Assembly: GCA_904420555.1 (NCBI GenBank)
Contig: CAJFVO010000003.1
Coordinates: 1 to 64,000, forward strand
Origin: Candidatus Heritagella intestinalis
GTDB taxonomy: Bacteria; Bacillota; Clostridia; Oscillospirales; Acutalibacteraceae
DNA length: 64,000 nucleotides
Direction: 5' to 3'
In this document: piece by piece, positions 1 through 9,310 of the stretch
Layout: each line of letters opens with the position of its first letter
How positions within the stretch are numbered: the first letter of the stretch is position 1
The notes under the pieces: generated by a model
What the model was told of the DNA's origin: nothing
Databases searched by the model: none
The model's input: only the letters and a program-made list of their open reading frames with translations
Position numbers and translations under genes: made by a program

Positions 1-269
1 TTAGCCGATTCCTCTACGCCATTTTTACGCCATTTCCGCGTGGGGCTGCATAGAGAAACATGAACTTATAATTTGGTTGGTTTTGCGTAAAACGGCGCTG
101 TATCAGGCTTTAGCGGCGTTTGTGGGGAGGTATGGAGATATAGAATCCGGTGTCTGAACGCCGATACCTAATTTCATGTATATACCGACCTTTCCTGAAA
201 ATAGAGGATCTCTGAGATTTTCTGATGAGTATTATACTGTTTTTTGACTAAAACTGCAACTGTACGGGC
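1..269. other. Left-edge stretch without a recognisable gene
   Basis: I see no convincing gene here. The plus strand carries two close copies of ACGCCATTT (about 17-25 and 26-36, the second preceded by TT). A short open minus-strand frame runs off the left edge and ends in the first 50 bases, so the 3' end of a gene lying outside the window cannot be excluded, but no family motif is visible. Confidence 0.4.
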
Positions 270-923
270 TTATCGGGCCGCGTCAATCCACTGGCCGATT
301 TCTGCCGCTGTGTTGACGAAATTCCGGGCGCCAAAAGCCTCCATTTCCTCCCGGGAGCCATAGCCGTAGAGGACTCCCAGGAAAGGGGTGCCCACCTGTT
401 GAGCGCCTTCGGCGTCAAAGCGGGTGTCGCCGATCATCAGGGTGCGCTCCGGAGCCGTGTGGAAGAATTGGATAGCGTGCTCCATCACCATGCGCTTGGA
501 GCCCTTCTCGTCCTCAGAGGAACCGCTGATGAGGTCAAAGCAGGGGGTCAGGCCAAAGTGGTCGGTGACCAGCTCCGCGGCATTCTGAGGCTTGGAGGTA
601 GCCACGGCCAGATGATACCCTTCTTCCCGCAAGCGGCCCAGGAGGGGAAACAACCCGTCAAATACCGAGGCTTCAAACACGCCGGAAGCGTTGTAAATGA
701 GCCGGTATTCATCGATAAACCGGTCGGCCTCTTTTCCGGTGATGCCGCAGTATTTTTCCAGGCTCAGAACCAGGGGCGGGCCGATGAACTTCCGCAGCAC
801 CGGCTCTTCCGGTACCGGATAGTGCAGTTTTTCCAGGGTGTCCCGGATGCAGCGCAGAATGCCGGGATGGGACGCGGTGAGAGTTCCGTCCAGGTCAAAA
901 AGGATGAGATCGAATGCTTTCAT
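270..923 (-). CDS. HAD-superfamily phosphatase (phosphoglycolate phosphatase-like)
   Basis: A 217-residue haloacid dehalogenase-type hydrolase, probably acting on a small phosphorylated metabolite in the cytoplasm. Motif I is DLDGTL near the N-terminus (nucleophile and acid/base Asp), followed by a helical cap of the kind found in phosphoglycolate phosphatases. Motif II is the Ser/Thr of VATSKP, and motif III/IV is GDTRFDAEGA near residue 170. I start at the internal ATG (MKAFDLI) because a CTGGAG sequence lies 11 bases upstream; a GTG four codons earlier is possible. The gene is divergent from the next one. HAD substrates cannot be read from sequence, so phosphoglycolate is only the family's commonest annotation. 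Confidence 0.85.
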   Translation of the reverse strand: MKAFDLILFDLDGTLTASHPGILRCIRDTLEKLHYPVPEEPVLRKFIGPPLVLSLEKYCGITGKEADRFIDEYRLIYNASGVFEASVFDGLFPLLGRLREEGYHLAVATSKPQNAAELVTDHFGLTPCFDLISGSSEDEKGSKRMVMEHAIQFFHTAPERTLMIGDTRFDAEGAQQVGTPFLGVLYGYGSREEMEAFGARNFVNTAAEIGQWIDAAR

Positions 924-963
924 GAAAAGACACACTCCAGAGCGGGCCTCGCCAAACCTCTCG

Positions 964-993
964 TTGAAAAGGCGCGGGGGTCCGTGTTATAAT
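964..993 (+). promoter_or_regulatory. Sigma-A-like promoter for the DUF1624 gene
   Basis: TTGAAA (964-969) and a perfect TATAAT (988-993) are separated by 18 bases, about 90 bases upstream of the 1081 start. Confidence 0.55.
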
Positions 994-1080
994 AAAAATC
1001 CGGTTGGCAGGAGCCACCGGCCTATAGTATAGCATATTTTCCGCCCGGGAAGAAGAGCGGAAAAGAAAGCGGGTGTTGTT

Positions 1081-1836
1081 TTGAAAAATCCCACAGCAAA
1101 ACGGGGCGGCCGCATCTGCCTGATGGATGAAATCCGGGGCTTTGCCGTCCTCTGTATGATTTTTTATCACGGTTTTTACTCCCTGGCCTACCTGTTCCAG
1201 CTGGACTGGGGCATGGCGCTGCTGCGGTTCTTTATGCCGGCAGAGCCTTTTTTTGCCGGGGCTTTTATTTTAATTTCCGGCATTTCCTCCAACCTGTCCC
1301 ACTCCAACCTGCTCCGAGGGGCCAAGCTCCTGGCCGTCGCCTTGGCGGTGACGCTGGTGACCTGGCTGGTGGTGCCGGACCAAGTGATTGTTTTTGGTAT
1401 CCTGCATTTTCTCTCGATTTGTATGCTGCTTTTTGGCCTGCTGCGGCCTTTGCAGGAAAAAATCCCCCTGTGGGTTGGGCTGATTGGCAGCGTGGTTTTG
1501 TATCTCTGCACCATGGACATTTCCCGGGGAATCCTGGCCTTTGGAATCTCCCTGCCGGATGCCCTTTATGAAACCAACTGGCTGGCACCTTTGGGCTTTC
1601 ACAATGCATCGTTTCTCTCGGCGGACTACTTCCCCCTTCTTCCCTGGGCCTTTGTGTTCGCCGCCGGCACTTTTATCGGCCGCTGGGCAGCCCGGGGACA
1701 GTTTCCCAAATGGATGTATCCTTCCCGGGTGCCGCCTCTGTCCTGGATGGGACGCCACGCTTTGATTCTGTATATTGTCCATCAGCCGGTGATTATCGGC
1801 GTCTGCACCGCCATTGAGTGGCTGATGGGCGCATAA
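1081..1836 (+). CDS. DUF1624 / HGSNAT-like multipass membrane protein
   Basis: A 251-residue membrane protein matching, by its N-terminal signature (MDEIRGFAVLCMIFYHG), the DUF1624 family, which is homologous to the catalytic domain of heparan-alpha-glucosaminide N-acetyltransferase and related acyltransferases. The conserved D/E-x-x-RG and a His in the first membrane helix are present. About six or seven hydrophobic segments follow, and the last one contains ALILYIVHQPVI, typical of acyltransferase-3-like folds. The start is TTG; no upstream ATG is available in frame. The molecule acylated is unknown; a cell-envelope sugar is a guess from the family. Confidence 0.75.
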   Translation: MKNPTAKRGGRICLMDEIRGFAVLCMIFYHGFYSLAYLFQLDWGMALLRFFMPAEPFFAGAFILISGISSNLSHSNLLRGAKLLAVALAVTLVTWLVVPDQVIVFGILHFLSICMLLFGLLRPLQEKIPLWVGLIGSVVLYLCTMDISRGILAFGISLPDALYETNWLAPLGFHNASFLSADYFPLLPWAFVFAAGTFIGRWAARGQFPKWMYPSRVPPLSWMGRHALILYIVHQPVIIGVCTAIEWLMGA

Positions 1837-1894
1837 GATTCGCTTCCCTTTGCATCATGAATTGCAACCCGTTATTTTCGAAAGGATGAAACCT

Positions 1895-4048
1895 ATGGAT
1901 TTTACTCCGATTTTGGCAGAACAGTTCCACATCCAACCCTGGCAGGCAGAAAAAGTTGTCCAGCTGCTGGATGAAGGCAATACCATTCCTTTTATCGCCC
2001 GTTACCGCAAAGAGGCTCACGGCTCCCTGGATGACCAGGTGATTCGGGGGCTCTCGGAAAAGCTGGAAGCCCTGCGGAATCTGGAAAAGCGCCGGGAAGA
2101 AGTCCGGGGCCTGATTGACGGCCTAGGCTCCCTGACGCCGGAGCTTTCCGCCGCCTTGGACCAGGCCGCCACCCTGTCGGAAATCGATGACCTGTACCGT
2201 CCCTACCGGCCCAAGCGCAAAACCCGGGCTTCTATGGCCAAGGAAAAGGGCCTGGAACCCCTGGCCCGGGAGCTCTTTGCTCAAAAGCCCGGTTCCCCCG
2301 ATCCGTTGGAACTGGCGGCCGCCTATGTCAGCCAGGAGAAGGGCGTGGAGACCCCGGAAGATGCCCTGGCTGGGGCTCGGGACATTTTGGCGGAGCAGTT
2401 CTCCGACGACGCGGCAGTGCGCCGTCGCCTGCGTATGGCGGTTATGGCCACGGGATTGTTGGTTTCCAAGGCCGCCAAAGAGGAGGAATCCGTCTACCAG
2501 CCCTACTATGATTTCAGCCAGCCGGTGCGCACGGTAGCGGGCCATCGGGTGCTGGCCATGGACCGGGGCGAGCGGGAAGGCTTCCTCAAGGTCTCCATCT
2601 CCATGGACGAGGAACAGGGTATGCAGCTGGTGGAGAGTGCTGGGGTGAAGGAAGGTTCTCCCTGCACAGAACAGGTGCGCCTAGCTGCCCGGGACGCCTA
2701 CAGCCGCCTGATTTTCCCCGCCATCCAGCGGGAAATCCGCTCGGAGCTCACAGAAACCGCCGATGAGGCCGCTATCAAGGTGTTTGCGGTGAATTTGCGG
2801 CAGCTTTTGATGCAGCCTCCGGTAAAGGGCAAGACCGCCATTGGTCTGGACCCGGGTTACCGTACCGGCTGCAAAGTGGCGGTGGTGGACCCCACCGGCC
2901 GGGTGCTGGATACCGGTGTCATTTACATTACCCATTCTCAGCGCCAGAAGGAGCAGGCCAAGGAATTCCTCACCGGGCTGATTGAAAAGCACGGCGTAGA
3001 GGTCATCGCCATCGGCAACGGTACCGCCTCCAAGGAAACGGAAATCTTCACCGCGGAGCTCATCGCCTCCCTGCACGGACAGAAGGTCTCTTACATGGTG
3101 GTCAGTGAAGCGGGGGCTTCGGTGTATTCCGCTTCCAAGCTGGCGGCGGAGGAATTCCCCCAATTTGACCTGACCCTGCGCAGTGCGGTGTCCATTGCCC
3201 GGCGGCTCCAGGACCCGTTGGCAGAGCTGGTGAAAATTGACCCGAAAGCCATCGGTGTGGGCCAGTATCAGCACGATATGCCCCAAAAGCGGTTGGCAGA
3301 AGCTCTTGGGGGCGTAGTGGAGGACTGCGTGAATACCGTGGGCGTGGAATTGAACACCGCCTCCCCTTCCCTGCTGGAAAAGGTGGCGGGGCTCTCCACG
3401 GCAGTTTCCAAAAATATTGTGGCCTATCGGGAAGAAAACGGCGCGTTTCATTCCCGGGCGGAACTGAAAAAGGTGCCCAAGCTGGGACCCAAGGCCTTTG
3501 AGCAGTGCGCCGGTTTCCTTCGGGTTAGCGAAAGTCCCAACGTGCTGGACCACACTGCTGTCCATCCGGAATCCTATGCCGCCGCCAAAAAGCTCTTGGA
3601 GCTGACGGGCTTCCGGGGACAAAAGGATTTCTCCGGCCTGGCCCAGCAGGTACAGGCCATGGGAGAAGAAACCGTCGCCCAGCAGCTGGAAATCGGCGTG
3701 CCTACTCTGCGGGATATGGTGAAAGAGCTGCTTCAGCCCGGCCGGGACCCCCGGGACGAGCTGCCGGCTCCCATGCTCCGCACGGACGTGATGAAGCTGG
3801 AAGATTTGCAGCCCGGGATGCAGCTCAAGGGCACTGTGCGCAATGTCATCGACTTTGGAGCCTTTGTGGACATCGGCGTCCATCAGGACGGCCTGGTACA
3901 TATCTCCCAGATCTGCGATAAGTTCATTAAGCATCCCGGAGAGGTCCTCAAGGTGGGGGATATCGTCACCGTGTGGGTGATTTCGGTGGACAGCAAAAAA
4001 GGCCGCATCTCCCTGACCATGAAGGGCGCGCCAAAACCGGAAAAATAA
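1895..4048 (+). CDS. tex: Tex-family RNA-binding transcription accessory protein
   Basis: A 717-residue cytoplasmic nucleic-acid-binding protein of the Tex/YqgF/S1 family, which in other bacteria affects transcription and RNA turnover. Visible in order: the N-terminal helical region with IPFIARYRKEAHG (residues about 22-35), a YqgF-like RNase H fold beginning GLDPGYRTGCKVAVVD, a helix-hairpin-helix region (CVNTVGVELNTAS), and a C-terminal S1 domain (GTVRNVIDFGAFVDIGVHQDGLVHIS). Length and order match the family. I choose ATG 1895 because GAAAGGA lies about nine bases upstream; ATGs at 1850 and 1886 are in frame but less well placed. Confidence 0.95.
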   Translation: MDFTPILAEQFHIQPWQAEKVVQLLDEGNTIPFIARYRKEAHGSLDDQVIRGLSEKLEALRNLEKRREEVRGLIDGLGSLTPELSAALDQAATLSEIDDLYRPYRPKRKTRASMAKEKGLEPLARELFAQKPGSPDPLELAAAYVSQEKGVETPEDALAGARDILAEQFSDDAAVRRRLRMAVMATGLLVSKAAKEEESVYQPYYDFSQPVRTVAGHRVLAMDRGEREGFLKVSISMDEEQGMQLVESAGVKEGSPCTEQVRLAARDAYSRLIFPAIQREIRSELTETADEAAIKVFAVNLRQLLMQPPVKGKTAIGLDPGYRTGCKVAVVDPTGRVLDTGVIYITHSQRQKEQAKEFLTGLIEKHGVEVIAIGNGTASKETEIFTAELIASLHGQKVSYMVVSEAGASVYSASKLAAEEFPQFDLTLRSAVSIARRLQDPLAELVKIDPKAIGVGQYQHDMPQKRLAEALGGVVEDCVNTVGVELNTASPSLLEKVAGLSTAVSKNIVAYREENGAFHSRAELKKVPKLGPKAFEQCAGFLRVSESPNVLDHTAVHPESYAAAKKLLELTGFRGQKDFSGLAQQVQAMGEETVAQQLEIGVPTLRDMVKELLQPGRDPRDELPAPMLRTDVMKLEDLQPGMQLKGTVRNVIDFGAFVDIGVHQDGLVHISQICDKFIKHPGEVLKVGDIVTVWVISVDSKKGRISLTMKGAPKPEK

Positions 4049-4088
4049 GGCGGAACTGTAAATTTACTTTAAAATGATTTTTCTCCCG

Positions 4089-4117
4089 TTGCGTTTCCCA
4101 GGCAGGAGGGATATAAT
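4089..4117 (+). promoter_or_regulatory. Promoter upstream of the zinc-ribbon membrane protein
   Basis: TTGCGT (4089-4094) and TATAAT (4112-4117) with a 17-base spacer, placed about 70 bases before the GTG start at 4190. Confidence 0.6.
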
Positions 4118-4189
4118 TTTTTCTGTTGAGACGCCGATAACTGGGCGTGAGTCCCGGTGTTTTTTCAGAAGAAAGGAGCCGTATAACCG

Positions 4190-4591
4190 GTGGGATATCG
4201 TTTTCTGCAAAAGCTGCAATACTGGATGATGGGGCGCAACGGCACTGACCAGCTCTCCATTGCGCTGCTCATCGCGGGATTTGTGATCTCGCTGTTTTCC
4301 AATTTCTTTTGGCCGTTGATTTTCCTGTCCTACGCCATCTATATCTGGATGCTTTTCCGGATGTTTTCCCGGAATCTGCCTGCCCGCCAGCGGGAAAACC
4401 AGGTGTTTCTCCGGGTATGGCGCCCGATTACCCAGTGGTTTTCTTTCCAGAGAACCCGTTTTCGCGACCGGAAGCTGTACCGGTATTTCAAGTGCCCTCA
4501 CTGTGGACTGCGTCTGCGGGCGCCCAAGGGCCGGGGGAAAATTCAGGTCACCTGCCAGAAGTGCCATACGGAATTCATCAAGCGCGTATAA
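4190..4591 (+). CDS. Small membrane protein with C-terminal zinc ribbon
   Basis: A 133-residue protein of unknown function. Two adjacent hydrophobic segments (about residues 21-60) make a membrane hairpin, followed by a basic linker rich in Arg and a C-terminal four-cysteine zinc-ribbon-like module: CPHCG near residue 103 and CQKCHTEF near residue 123. The start is GTG preceded by AGAAAGGAG. The gene has its own promoter and terminator, so it is an independent transcription unit. A membrane-tethered zinc ribbon could bind nucleic acid or protein at the membrane, but that is inference only. Confidence 0.7.
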   Translation: MGYRFLQKLQYWMMGRNGTDQLSIALLIAGFVISLFSNFFWPLIFLSYAIYIWMLFRMFSRNLPARQRENQVFLRVWRPITQWFSFQRTRFRDRKLYRYFKCPHCGLRLRAPKGRGKIQVTCQKCHTEFIKRV

Positions 4592-4594
4592 AAA

Positions 4595-4635
4595 GGCCGC
4601 CGCCAAACAGGAAACTGCATGGCAGGCGGCTTTTT
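4595..4635 (+). terminator. Rho-independent terminator
   Basis: GCCGCC (4596-4601) pairs with GGCGGC (4625-4630), with extra GCC/GGC pairing inside, followed by TTTTT. It ends the zinc-ribbon gene. Confidence 0.75.
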
Positions 4636-4670
4636 GTGTTGGAAATCTCCCATCTGGGCGGGATTGGCAC

Positions 4671-4699
4671 TGTTCAACCTGCCCGGAGGATGATATAAT
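4671..4699 (+). promoter_or_regulatory. Promoter for the lipoprotein/two-component unit
   Basis: A perfect TATAAT at 4694-4699 has a weak -35 (TGTTCA, 4671-4676) at 17 bases. It lies 75 bases before the lipoprotein start. Confidence 0.5.
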
Positions 4700-4773
4700 G
4701 AGAGAATCCAAGAAATTTTGAAAGTACGGGATTCTTGGGAGAGGGAGTTTTTCGGAAAGGAGCGGCAGCTGAA

Positions 4774-6129
4774 ATGAGACGATGCAAAAGAATATTGACG
4801 GCGGCTCTCATGGCCCTGTTATGCGTTGCGCTTTTTTCCGGATGCGCCGCTATCGGGCTGGATTCCCAGGCCTTGATGAGCCCGCCCCGGCAAGAAGGGG
4901 ATCAAGGAAAGATTCAGGACCTGCTGGCCGAGACCACCGGCGGGGAAGTGACCCTCCGGTATCCCAGCAAAGGGGATTACCGCTCAGCGATTATCCTGCG
5001 GGACATCACCGGGGACCGGACCAACGATGCCCTGGCCCTGTATCAGTCAGGCGAAGAGAACGGCGGCACAGTGGTTTCCTTTATGACCCAGTCTCAGGGA
5101 ACCTGGAGCGTCATCCGCAGCTTTACCAATCCGGCAGTGCAGGTGGACCGGGTATGCTTTGCCGACTTGGATGACGATGGCGCCCGGGAAGTGGTGATCG
5201 GATGGGGAAATTCCTCCCTGAACAGCTGCTCTGCCTGTGTTTATGACTACACCCAGGATGGGATTTTGGAAATCCCCATGGAGCAGGGATACCGGGAATT
5301 GGGGGTTACGACGCTGATGGACGACGCCCAGGAAGAGCTGTTTGTGGTCACTATGGCCTCCGACCAAGTGGAAGCCATGGCCCAAATTGTGCGCCTCTCC
5401 GAGGGGGCTTTGCAGATTGCCGATGCGGTGGCTCTGGACCCCACGGTGATTCAGTATTCGCAACTGCTTTCCGGCCTCATTTCTCCGGGCCAGAAGGGCG
5501 TGGTACTGGACGGCTTGAAAGCGGACAGCACCATGGTGACCCAGTTGATCTATTGGGACTCGGAAGAAAGGGCCTTAACAGCGCCGTATTCCGATAAAGC
5601 CTCCCAGGCCATGAACATCACCAGTCGGAGCCCGGCGGCGGCCTATACGTCCCGGGACATTGATTCCAACAGTATTATCGAGTTCCCCATTGCCACCTCT
5701 CTGCCGGGTACCGATAATACCTCTACAGACTCCACTACGTATCTGATGAATTGGAATCAGTTTGACGCGGGGACCCAAACGCCGGTGCGGGTCATGAGCA
5801 CCGTGAACAATACCCGGGACGGCTTTTGGTTCCTGTTCCCGGAAACCTGGCGGGACCGGGTAACCTGCCGCAGCGAGACCTCCACCCGGTCCACTACCTT
5901 CTATGAGTGGCTGGAGGACGATGGAACCGGGGTCCCGGCAGTGGGAACCGCTATTTTGCGTATCCAGGTGTTTACCAGGGAAGAATGGCAGGCCAACGGT
6001 AAGGGCTACACCAAGATTGCCGAACAGGGCGGCCTGGTGTACGGCGCGTCTATTCCGGAGCCCAACCATGAATTGGCTCCTTCTATCAGCGAAGTGGAAG
6101 AGAGCTTCCACTTCCTGTATACTGAATAA
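4774..6129 (+). CDS. Secreted lipoprotein upstream of a two-component system
   Basis: A 451-residue predicted lipoprotein. The N-terminus is basic (MRRCKR) and hydrophobic, ending in the lipobox LFSGC at about residues 18-22, so it should be anchored on the outer face of the membrane. The rest is acidic and rich in short beta segments; phrases such as DITGDRTNDALAL and FADLDDDGAREVVIGW resemble FG-GAP/VCBS-like repeats of beta-propeller proteins. I choose ATG 4774 because AAAGGAG lies upstream and the signal peptide then begins correctly. It sits 40 bases before a response regulator, so it may be a sensor partner or accessory for that system; this is contextual inference. Confidence 0.75.
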   Translation: MRRCKRILTAALMALLCVALFSGCAAIGLDSQALMSPPRQEGDQGKIQDLLAETTGGEVTLRYPSKGDYRSAIILRDITGDRTNDALALYQSGEENGGTVVSFMTQSQGTWSVIRSFTNPAVQVDRVCFADLDDDGAREVVIGWGNSSLNSCSACVYDYTQDGILEIPMEQGYRELGVTTLMDDAQEELFVVTMASDQVEAMAQIVRLSEGALQIADAVALDPTVIQYSQLLSGLISPGQKGVVLDGLKADSTMVTQLIYWDSEERALTAPYSDKASQAMNITSRSPAAAYTSRDIDSNSIIEFPIATSLPGTDNTSTDSTTYLMNWNQFDAGTQTPVRVMSTVNNTRDGFWFLFPETWRDRVTCRSETSTRSTTFYEWLEDDGTGVPAVGTAILRIQVFTREEWQANGKGYTKIAEQGGLVYGASIPEPNHELAPSISEVEESFHFLYTE

Positions 6130-6169
6130 GAGGATCCTGTAAGAAGGGAAGGAAGGGAGAAAAAAGGTA

Positions 6170-6877
6170 ATGAAAAAAATATTGGTAGCGGAAGATGAAC
6201 AGGCCATCCGGGAATTTGTGGTCATCAATTTGAAGCGGGCCGGCTATGTGGCTTTTGAAGCCTCCAATGGAGAAGAGGCATTGGAAATCTATGAGCGGGA
6301 AAACGGGGACATTGATGTGGCCGTTCTGGATATTATGATGCCGGGAAAATACGACGGCCTGGCAGTGTGTAAGGCTCTGCGGGAGAAAAGCGGCAATATC
6401 GGCATTATTATGCTGACAGCCCGCACCCAGGAAATGGACAAGGTTACAGGCCTGATGATGGGCGCTGACGACTACGTTACCAAGCCCTTCAGCCCCTCGG
6501 AGCTGGTGGCCCGGGTGGACGCCATTTACCGCCGGGTGGCTCTGGCCCAGACCCGTCCGGGGGTCCGTTATAAAGAGCGGCTGGTTTCCGGGGAGTTTGT
6601 GCTGAACCTGCGCAACCGCACCTTGACCCGCAGCGGCGTGCCTATCGAGCTGACCCAAGTGGAATTTCAGATTATGGAGTATTTTTTCTCCAATATCGGC
6701 GTGGCTTTGGATCGGTCGGATATCCTCAAGCATGTGTGGGGAGAGAGCTATGTGGGGGAAGAAAAAATCGTGGACGTGAATATCCGGCGCCTGCGTATGA
6801 AAATTGAGGAAAACCCCTCTACTCCCCAGCACATTATCACCGTTTGGGGATTGGGATACCGCTGGGAAGAAAAGTAA
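6170..6877 (+). CDS. OmpR/PhoB-family response regulator
   Basis: A 235-residue response regulator. The receiver domain (about 1-120) carries the acidic pair in AEDE, the phospho-acceptor Asp54 in AVLDIMMPG, the Thr of MLTARTQ and the Lys of VTKPFSPSEL. The C-terminal winged-helix DNA-binding domain (about 135-235) ends in ITVWGLGYRWEEK, typical of the PhoB group. The upstream GGAAGGGAG is a good ribosome site. It is followed 24 bases later by its histidine kinase. Targets are not visible; autoregulation of the preceding lipoprotein operon is plausible. Confidence 0.95.
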   Translation: MKKILVAEDEQAIREFVVINLKRAGYVAFEASNGEEALEIYERENGDIDVAVLDIMMPGKYDGLAVCKALREKSGNIGIIMLTARTQEMDKVTGLMMGADDYVTKPFSPSELVARVDAIYRRVALAQTRPGVRYKERLVSGEFVLNLRNRTLTRSGVPIELTQVEFQIMEYFFSNIGVALDRSDILKHVWGESYVGEEKIVDVNIRRLRMKIEENPSTPQHIITVWGLGYRWEEK

Positions 6878-6901
6878 GTTGAAGCATAAGGAGGCGGAGA
6901 G

Positions 6902-8308
6902 ATGGCTGTCCGGGGAATTACCCGCAGGTGGATTATTAACAGCCTGACGGTCATTGTGCTGTTTTTGACGGCCCTGGTGGTAATCTTGTCCTTTACTGTG
7001 CAGCAGTATGTCTACAGTACCATCCAGTCCCAGCTCAAGGGCCGCAGCGAAGAGGCGGTCAATATCTTTGTGGAGCAGGCTGTGCAGGATTTTAGTTCCA
7101 ACGCCCGCAGCTATATCGAAAATTTTACCGCCAAAAACGAAATGGAAGTCATGGCAATCAATATCAGCGGCAATGTATTTATCACCTCCACGGGCTTTGC
7201 CCCTGACAACAGCCAGCCCATGCCGGACTATCAGTATGCCCTGCGGGACGAAAGCGGCACCGGCGTCTGGACGGGCAGGCTCACCACAGGGGAAAAGGTT
7301 ATGGCGGTGACCAAGCTCATTGAAAGCGCCAGCGGGGGCGTTATCGGCGCTTTGCGGTATGTGGTCTCCATTGAAAAGGCGGACCACCAGATCCTCATGA
7401 TTGTGGGGATTCTCACCGGTGGAAGCCTGCTGATTATTGCCTTTATTGTCTTTTCCAATTTGTACTTTATGAAGTCTATCGTTACCCCTATCCGGCAGAT
7501 TGGCGCCACCGCCAAGCGCATTGCCCAGGGAGACTTTAACGCCCGGATTAAAAAGACGAACCACGATGAAATTGGCCAGCTTTGTGATACCATCAACGAT
7601 ATGGCCGTGGAGCTGGGGGCCGCAGAGAAAATGAAGAATGAGTTTATTTCTTCTGTTTCCCACGAGCTGCGCACCCCCCTCACCGCTATTAAAGGCTGGG
7701 CCGAGACTCTCCAGGGCGGAGGAATGGACCCGGGCACCTATGATAAGGGAATGAACGTCATTATCCGGGAATCCGAGCGCCTTTCCGGGCTGGTGGAGGA
7801 GCTGCTGGACTTCTCCCGGATGCAGAATGGCCGCATGACCCTGATGATGGAAAAGATTGACCTGTTGGCTGAGCTGGGCGAAGCAGTGTATATGTTTACT
7901 GACCGTGCGGCGGCAGAGCACAAATACCTGCTCTATGAGGAGCCCACCATGCTCTCCCCTGTTTTGGGCGATGTCAATCGTCTGCGCCAGGTCTTTGTGA
8001 ATATTATCGACAACGCCTTGAAATATACCGGGGAAGGCGGTACCGTAGAGATTACCGCTAAGGAGCAGGAAGGCTATATCCGGGTAGTCATCAGCGACAA
8101 CGGCTGCGGCATCCCGGCAGAGCACCTGCCCAATGTAAAGAAAAAATTCTATAAAGCCAATCAAACGGTCCGGGGTTCGGGTATTGGCCTGGCCCTGGCC
8201 GATGAGATCATGAAGCTCCACGGCGGACAGCTGGACATTGAAAGCCAGGAAAACGTGGGCACGGCCGTGACCATTACCATCCCGGTGTTGGCCGAAACCA
8301 AACCATAA
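6902..8308 (+). CDS. Membrane sensor histidine kinase
   Basis: A 468-residue sensor kinase paired with the upstream regulator. One membrane helix lies at about residues 12-33, an extracytoplasmic sensor of about 130 residues follows, then a second membrane helix (about 163-187) and a HAMP linker. The dimerisation/phospho-acceptor box has His254 in SVSHELRTPLTAIKGW. The ATPase domain shows the N box (VNIIDNALKYTGEGG), the G1 box (ISDNGCGIP) and the G2 box (GSGIGLALADEI). All catalytic boxes are intact. The sensor region resembles the double-Cache/PAS type seen in PhoR/WalK-like kinases, but the signal is unknown. Confidence 0.95.
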   Translation: MAVRGITRRWIINSLTVIVLFLTALVVILSFTVQQYVYSTIQSQLKGRSEEAVNIFVEQAVQDFSSNARSYIENFTAKNEMEVMAINISGNVFITSTGFAPDNSQPMPDYQYALRDESGTGVWTGRLTTGEKVMAVTKLIESASGGVIGALRYVVSIEKADHQILMIVGILTGGSLLIIAFIVFSNLYFMKSIVTPIRQIGATAKRIAQGDFNARIKKTNHDEIGQLCDTINDMAVELGAAEKMKNEFISSVSHELRTPLTAIKGWAETLQGGGMDPGTYDKGMNVIIRESERLSGLVEELLDFSRMQNGRMTLMMEKIDLLAELGEAVYMFTDRAAAEHKYLLYEEPTMLSPVLGDVNRLRQVFVNIIDNALKYTGEGGTVEITAKEQEGYIRVVISDNGCGIPAEHLPNVKKKFYKANQTVRGSGIGLALADEIMKLHGGQLDIESQENVGTAVTITIPVLAETKP

Positions 8309-8356
8309 ATCAAAAATGGGAACGCCCCAAGGGGCAGAAAGGAAGCAGGAACATCC

Positions 8357-9310
8357 ATGGCAGAGAAAACAAAAATTATCACCTCCATTGGAGGCCAGGC
8401 CTTGATGGAGGGCATTATGATGCGGGGGCCGAAGATCACTTCGGTGGGGGTGCGGCTCCCCAACGGTGAAATCGACGTCAGTGAACGCCCCACAGAGAAC
8501 CTGCGGGACCGTTGGCCCATTTTGGGCTTGCCCATTATCCGGGGCGTGGCCTCTATGATCGACTCCATGCGCATTGGCTACCAGGCTCTCAATGAATCCG
8601 CGGAAAAATCCATCGAGGGCCTGGAAGACGAGGAAGAGCCCTCCAAATTTGAGCAGTGGCTGGACCGGGTCTTTGGGGAGAAGATCATGAACGTAGTCAT
8701 GGGTATTGCGGCGGTATTGGGAATCGCCTTGGCCATTCTCCTGTTCTTTGTCCTGCCCACCTGGCTGGTGAATCTGATGAAGATGGGCGCCGGGGAAGGT
8801 ATTGAGGCTTGGCGCTCTCTCATTGAGGGCGTTATGCGCATCGCGATTTTTATCGGCTATGTGGCCCTGTGCGGTTTGCAGCCGGATATGCGCCGGACCT
8901 TCCAGTATCACGGCGCGGAACATAAGACCATCTTCTGCTATGAAAATAACGAGGAGCTGACGGTGGAGAATGTGCGCCATCACGGCCGGTTCCACCCCCG
9001 GTGCGGTACCAGCTTTATGGTGCTCATGCTGGGTCTGGGAATTGTCATTGGTTTCTTTATCCCCTTTACCAACCCCTTCCTGCGCACGGCGGTGAAGCTG
9101 CTGTGCATCCCCATTGTCATGGGGCTGGGCTATGAGCTCATCCGCCTGTGCGGCCGCCACGACAACTGGATTACCCGGATTATCGCTGCCCCGGGCCTGT
9201 GGGTGCAGCGGATCACCACCAAGGAGCCGGATGATAAAATGATTGAGGTGGCCATTGCCGCCATGGAGAAGGTCATCCCCGAAAACGGCGAAGACCGGAT
9301 TGTGCCGTGA
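8357..9310 (+). CDS. DUF1385 family membrane protein (YqhQ-like)
   Basis: A 317-residue membrane protein of the DUF1385/YqhQ family, whose biochemical role is not established. The family opening GGQALMEGIMMRGP is clear at residues about 10-25, as is the conserved YHGAEHKTIFCYE near residue 185 and FHPRCGTSFM near 214. Three or four hydrophobic segments are visible (about 115-135, 150-175, 220-275). It overlaps the following prmC gene by four bases, an arrangement that implies translational coupling; a DUF1385-prmC neighbourhood is common in Clostridia. Confidence 0.9.
   Translation: MAEKTKIITSIGGQALMEGIMMRGPKITSVGVRLPNGEIDVSERPTENLRDRWPILGLPIIRGVASMIDSMRIGYQALNESAEKSIEGLEDEEEPSKFEQWLDRVFGEKIMNVVMGIAAVLGIALAILLFFVLPTWLVNLMKMGAGEGIEAWRSLIEGVMRIAIFIGYVALCGLQPDMRRTFQYHGAEHKTIFCYENNEELTVENVRHHGRFHPRCGTSFMVLMLGLGIVIGFFIPFTNPFLRTAVKLLCIPIVMGLGYELIRLCGRHDNWITRIIAAPGLWVQRITTKEPDDKMIEVAIAAMEKVIPENGEDRIVP

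Noticed and set aside
1-60. Possible C-terminal end of a tyrosine recombinase on the minus strand
   Set aside because: Only about 20 residues are visible and no catalytic motif lies inside the window, so nothing supports the call.
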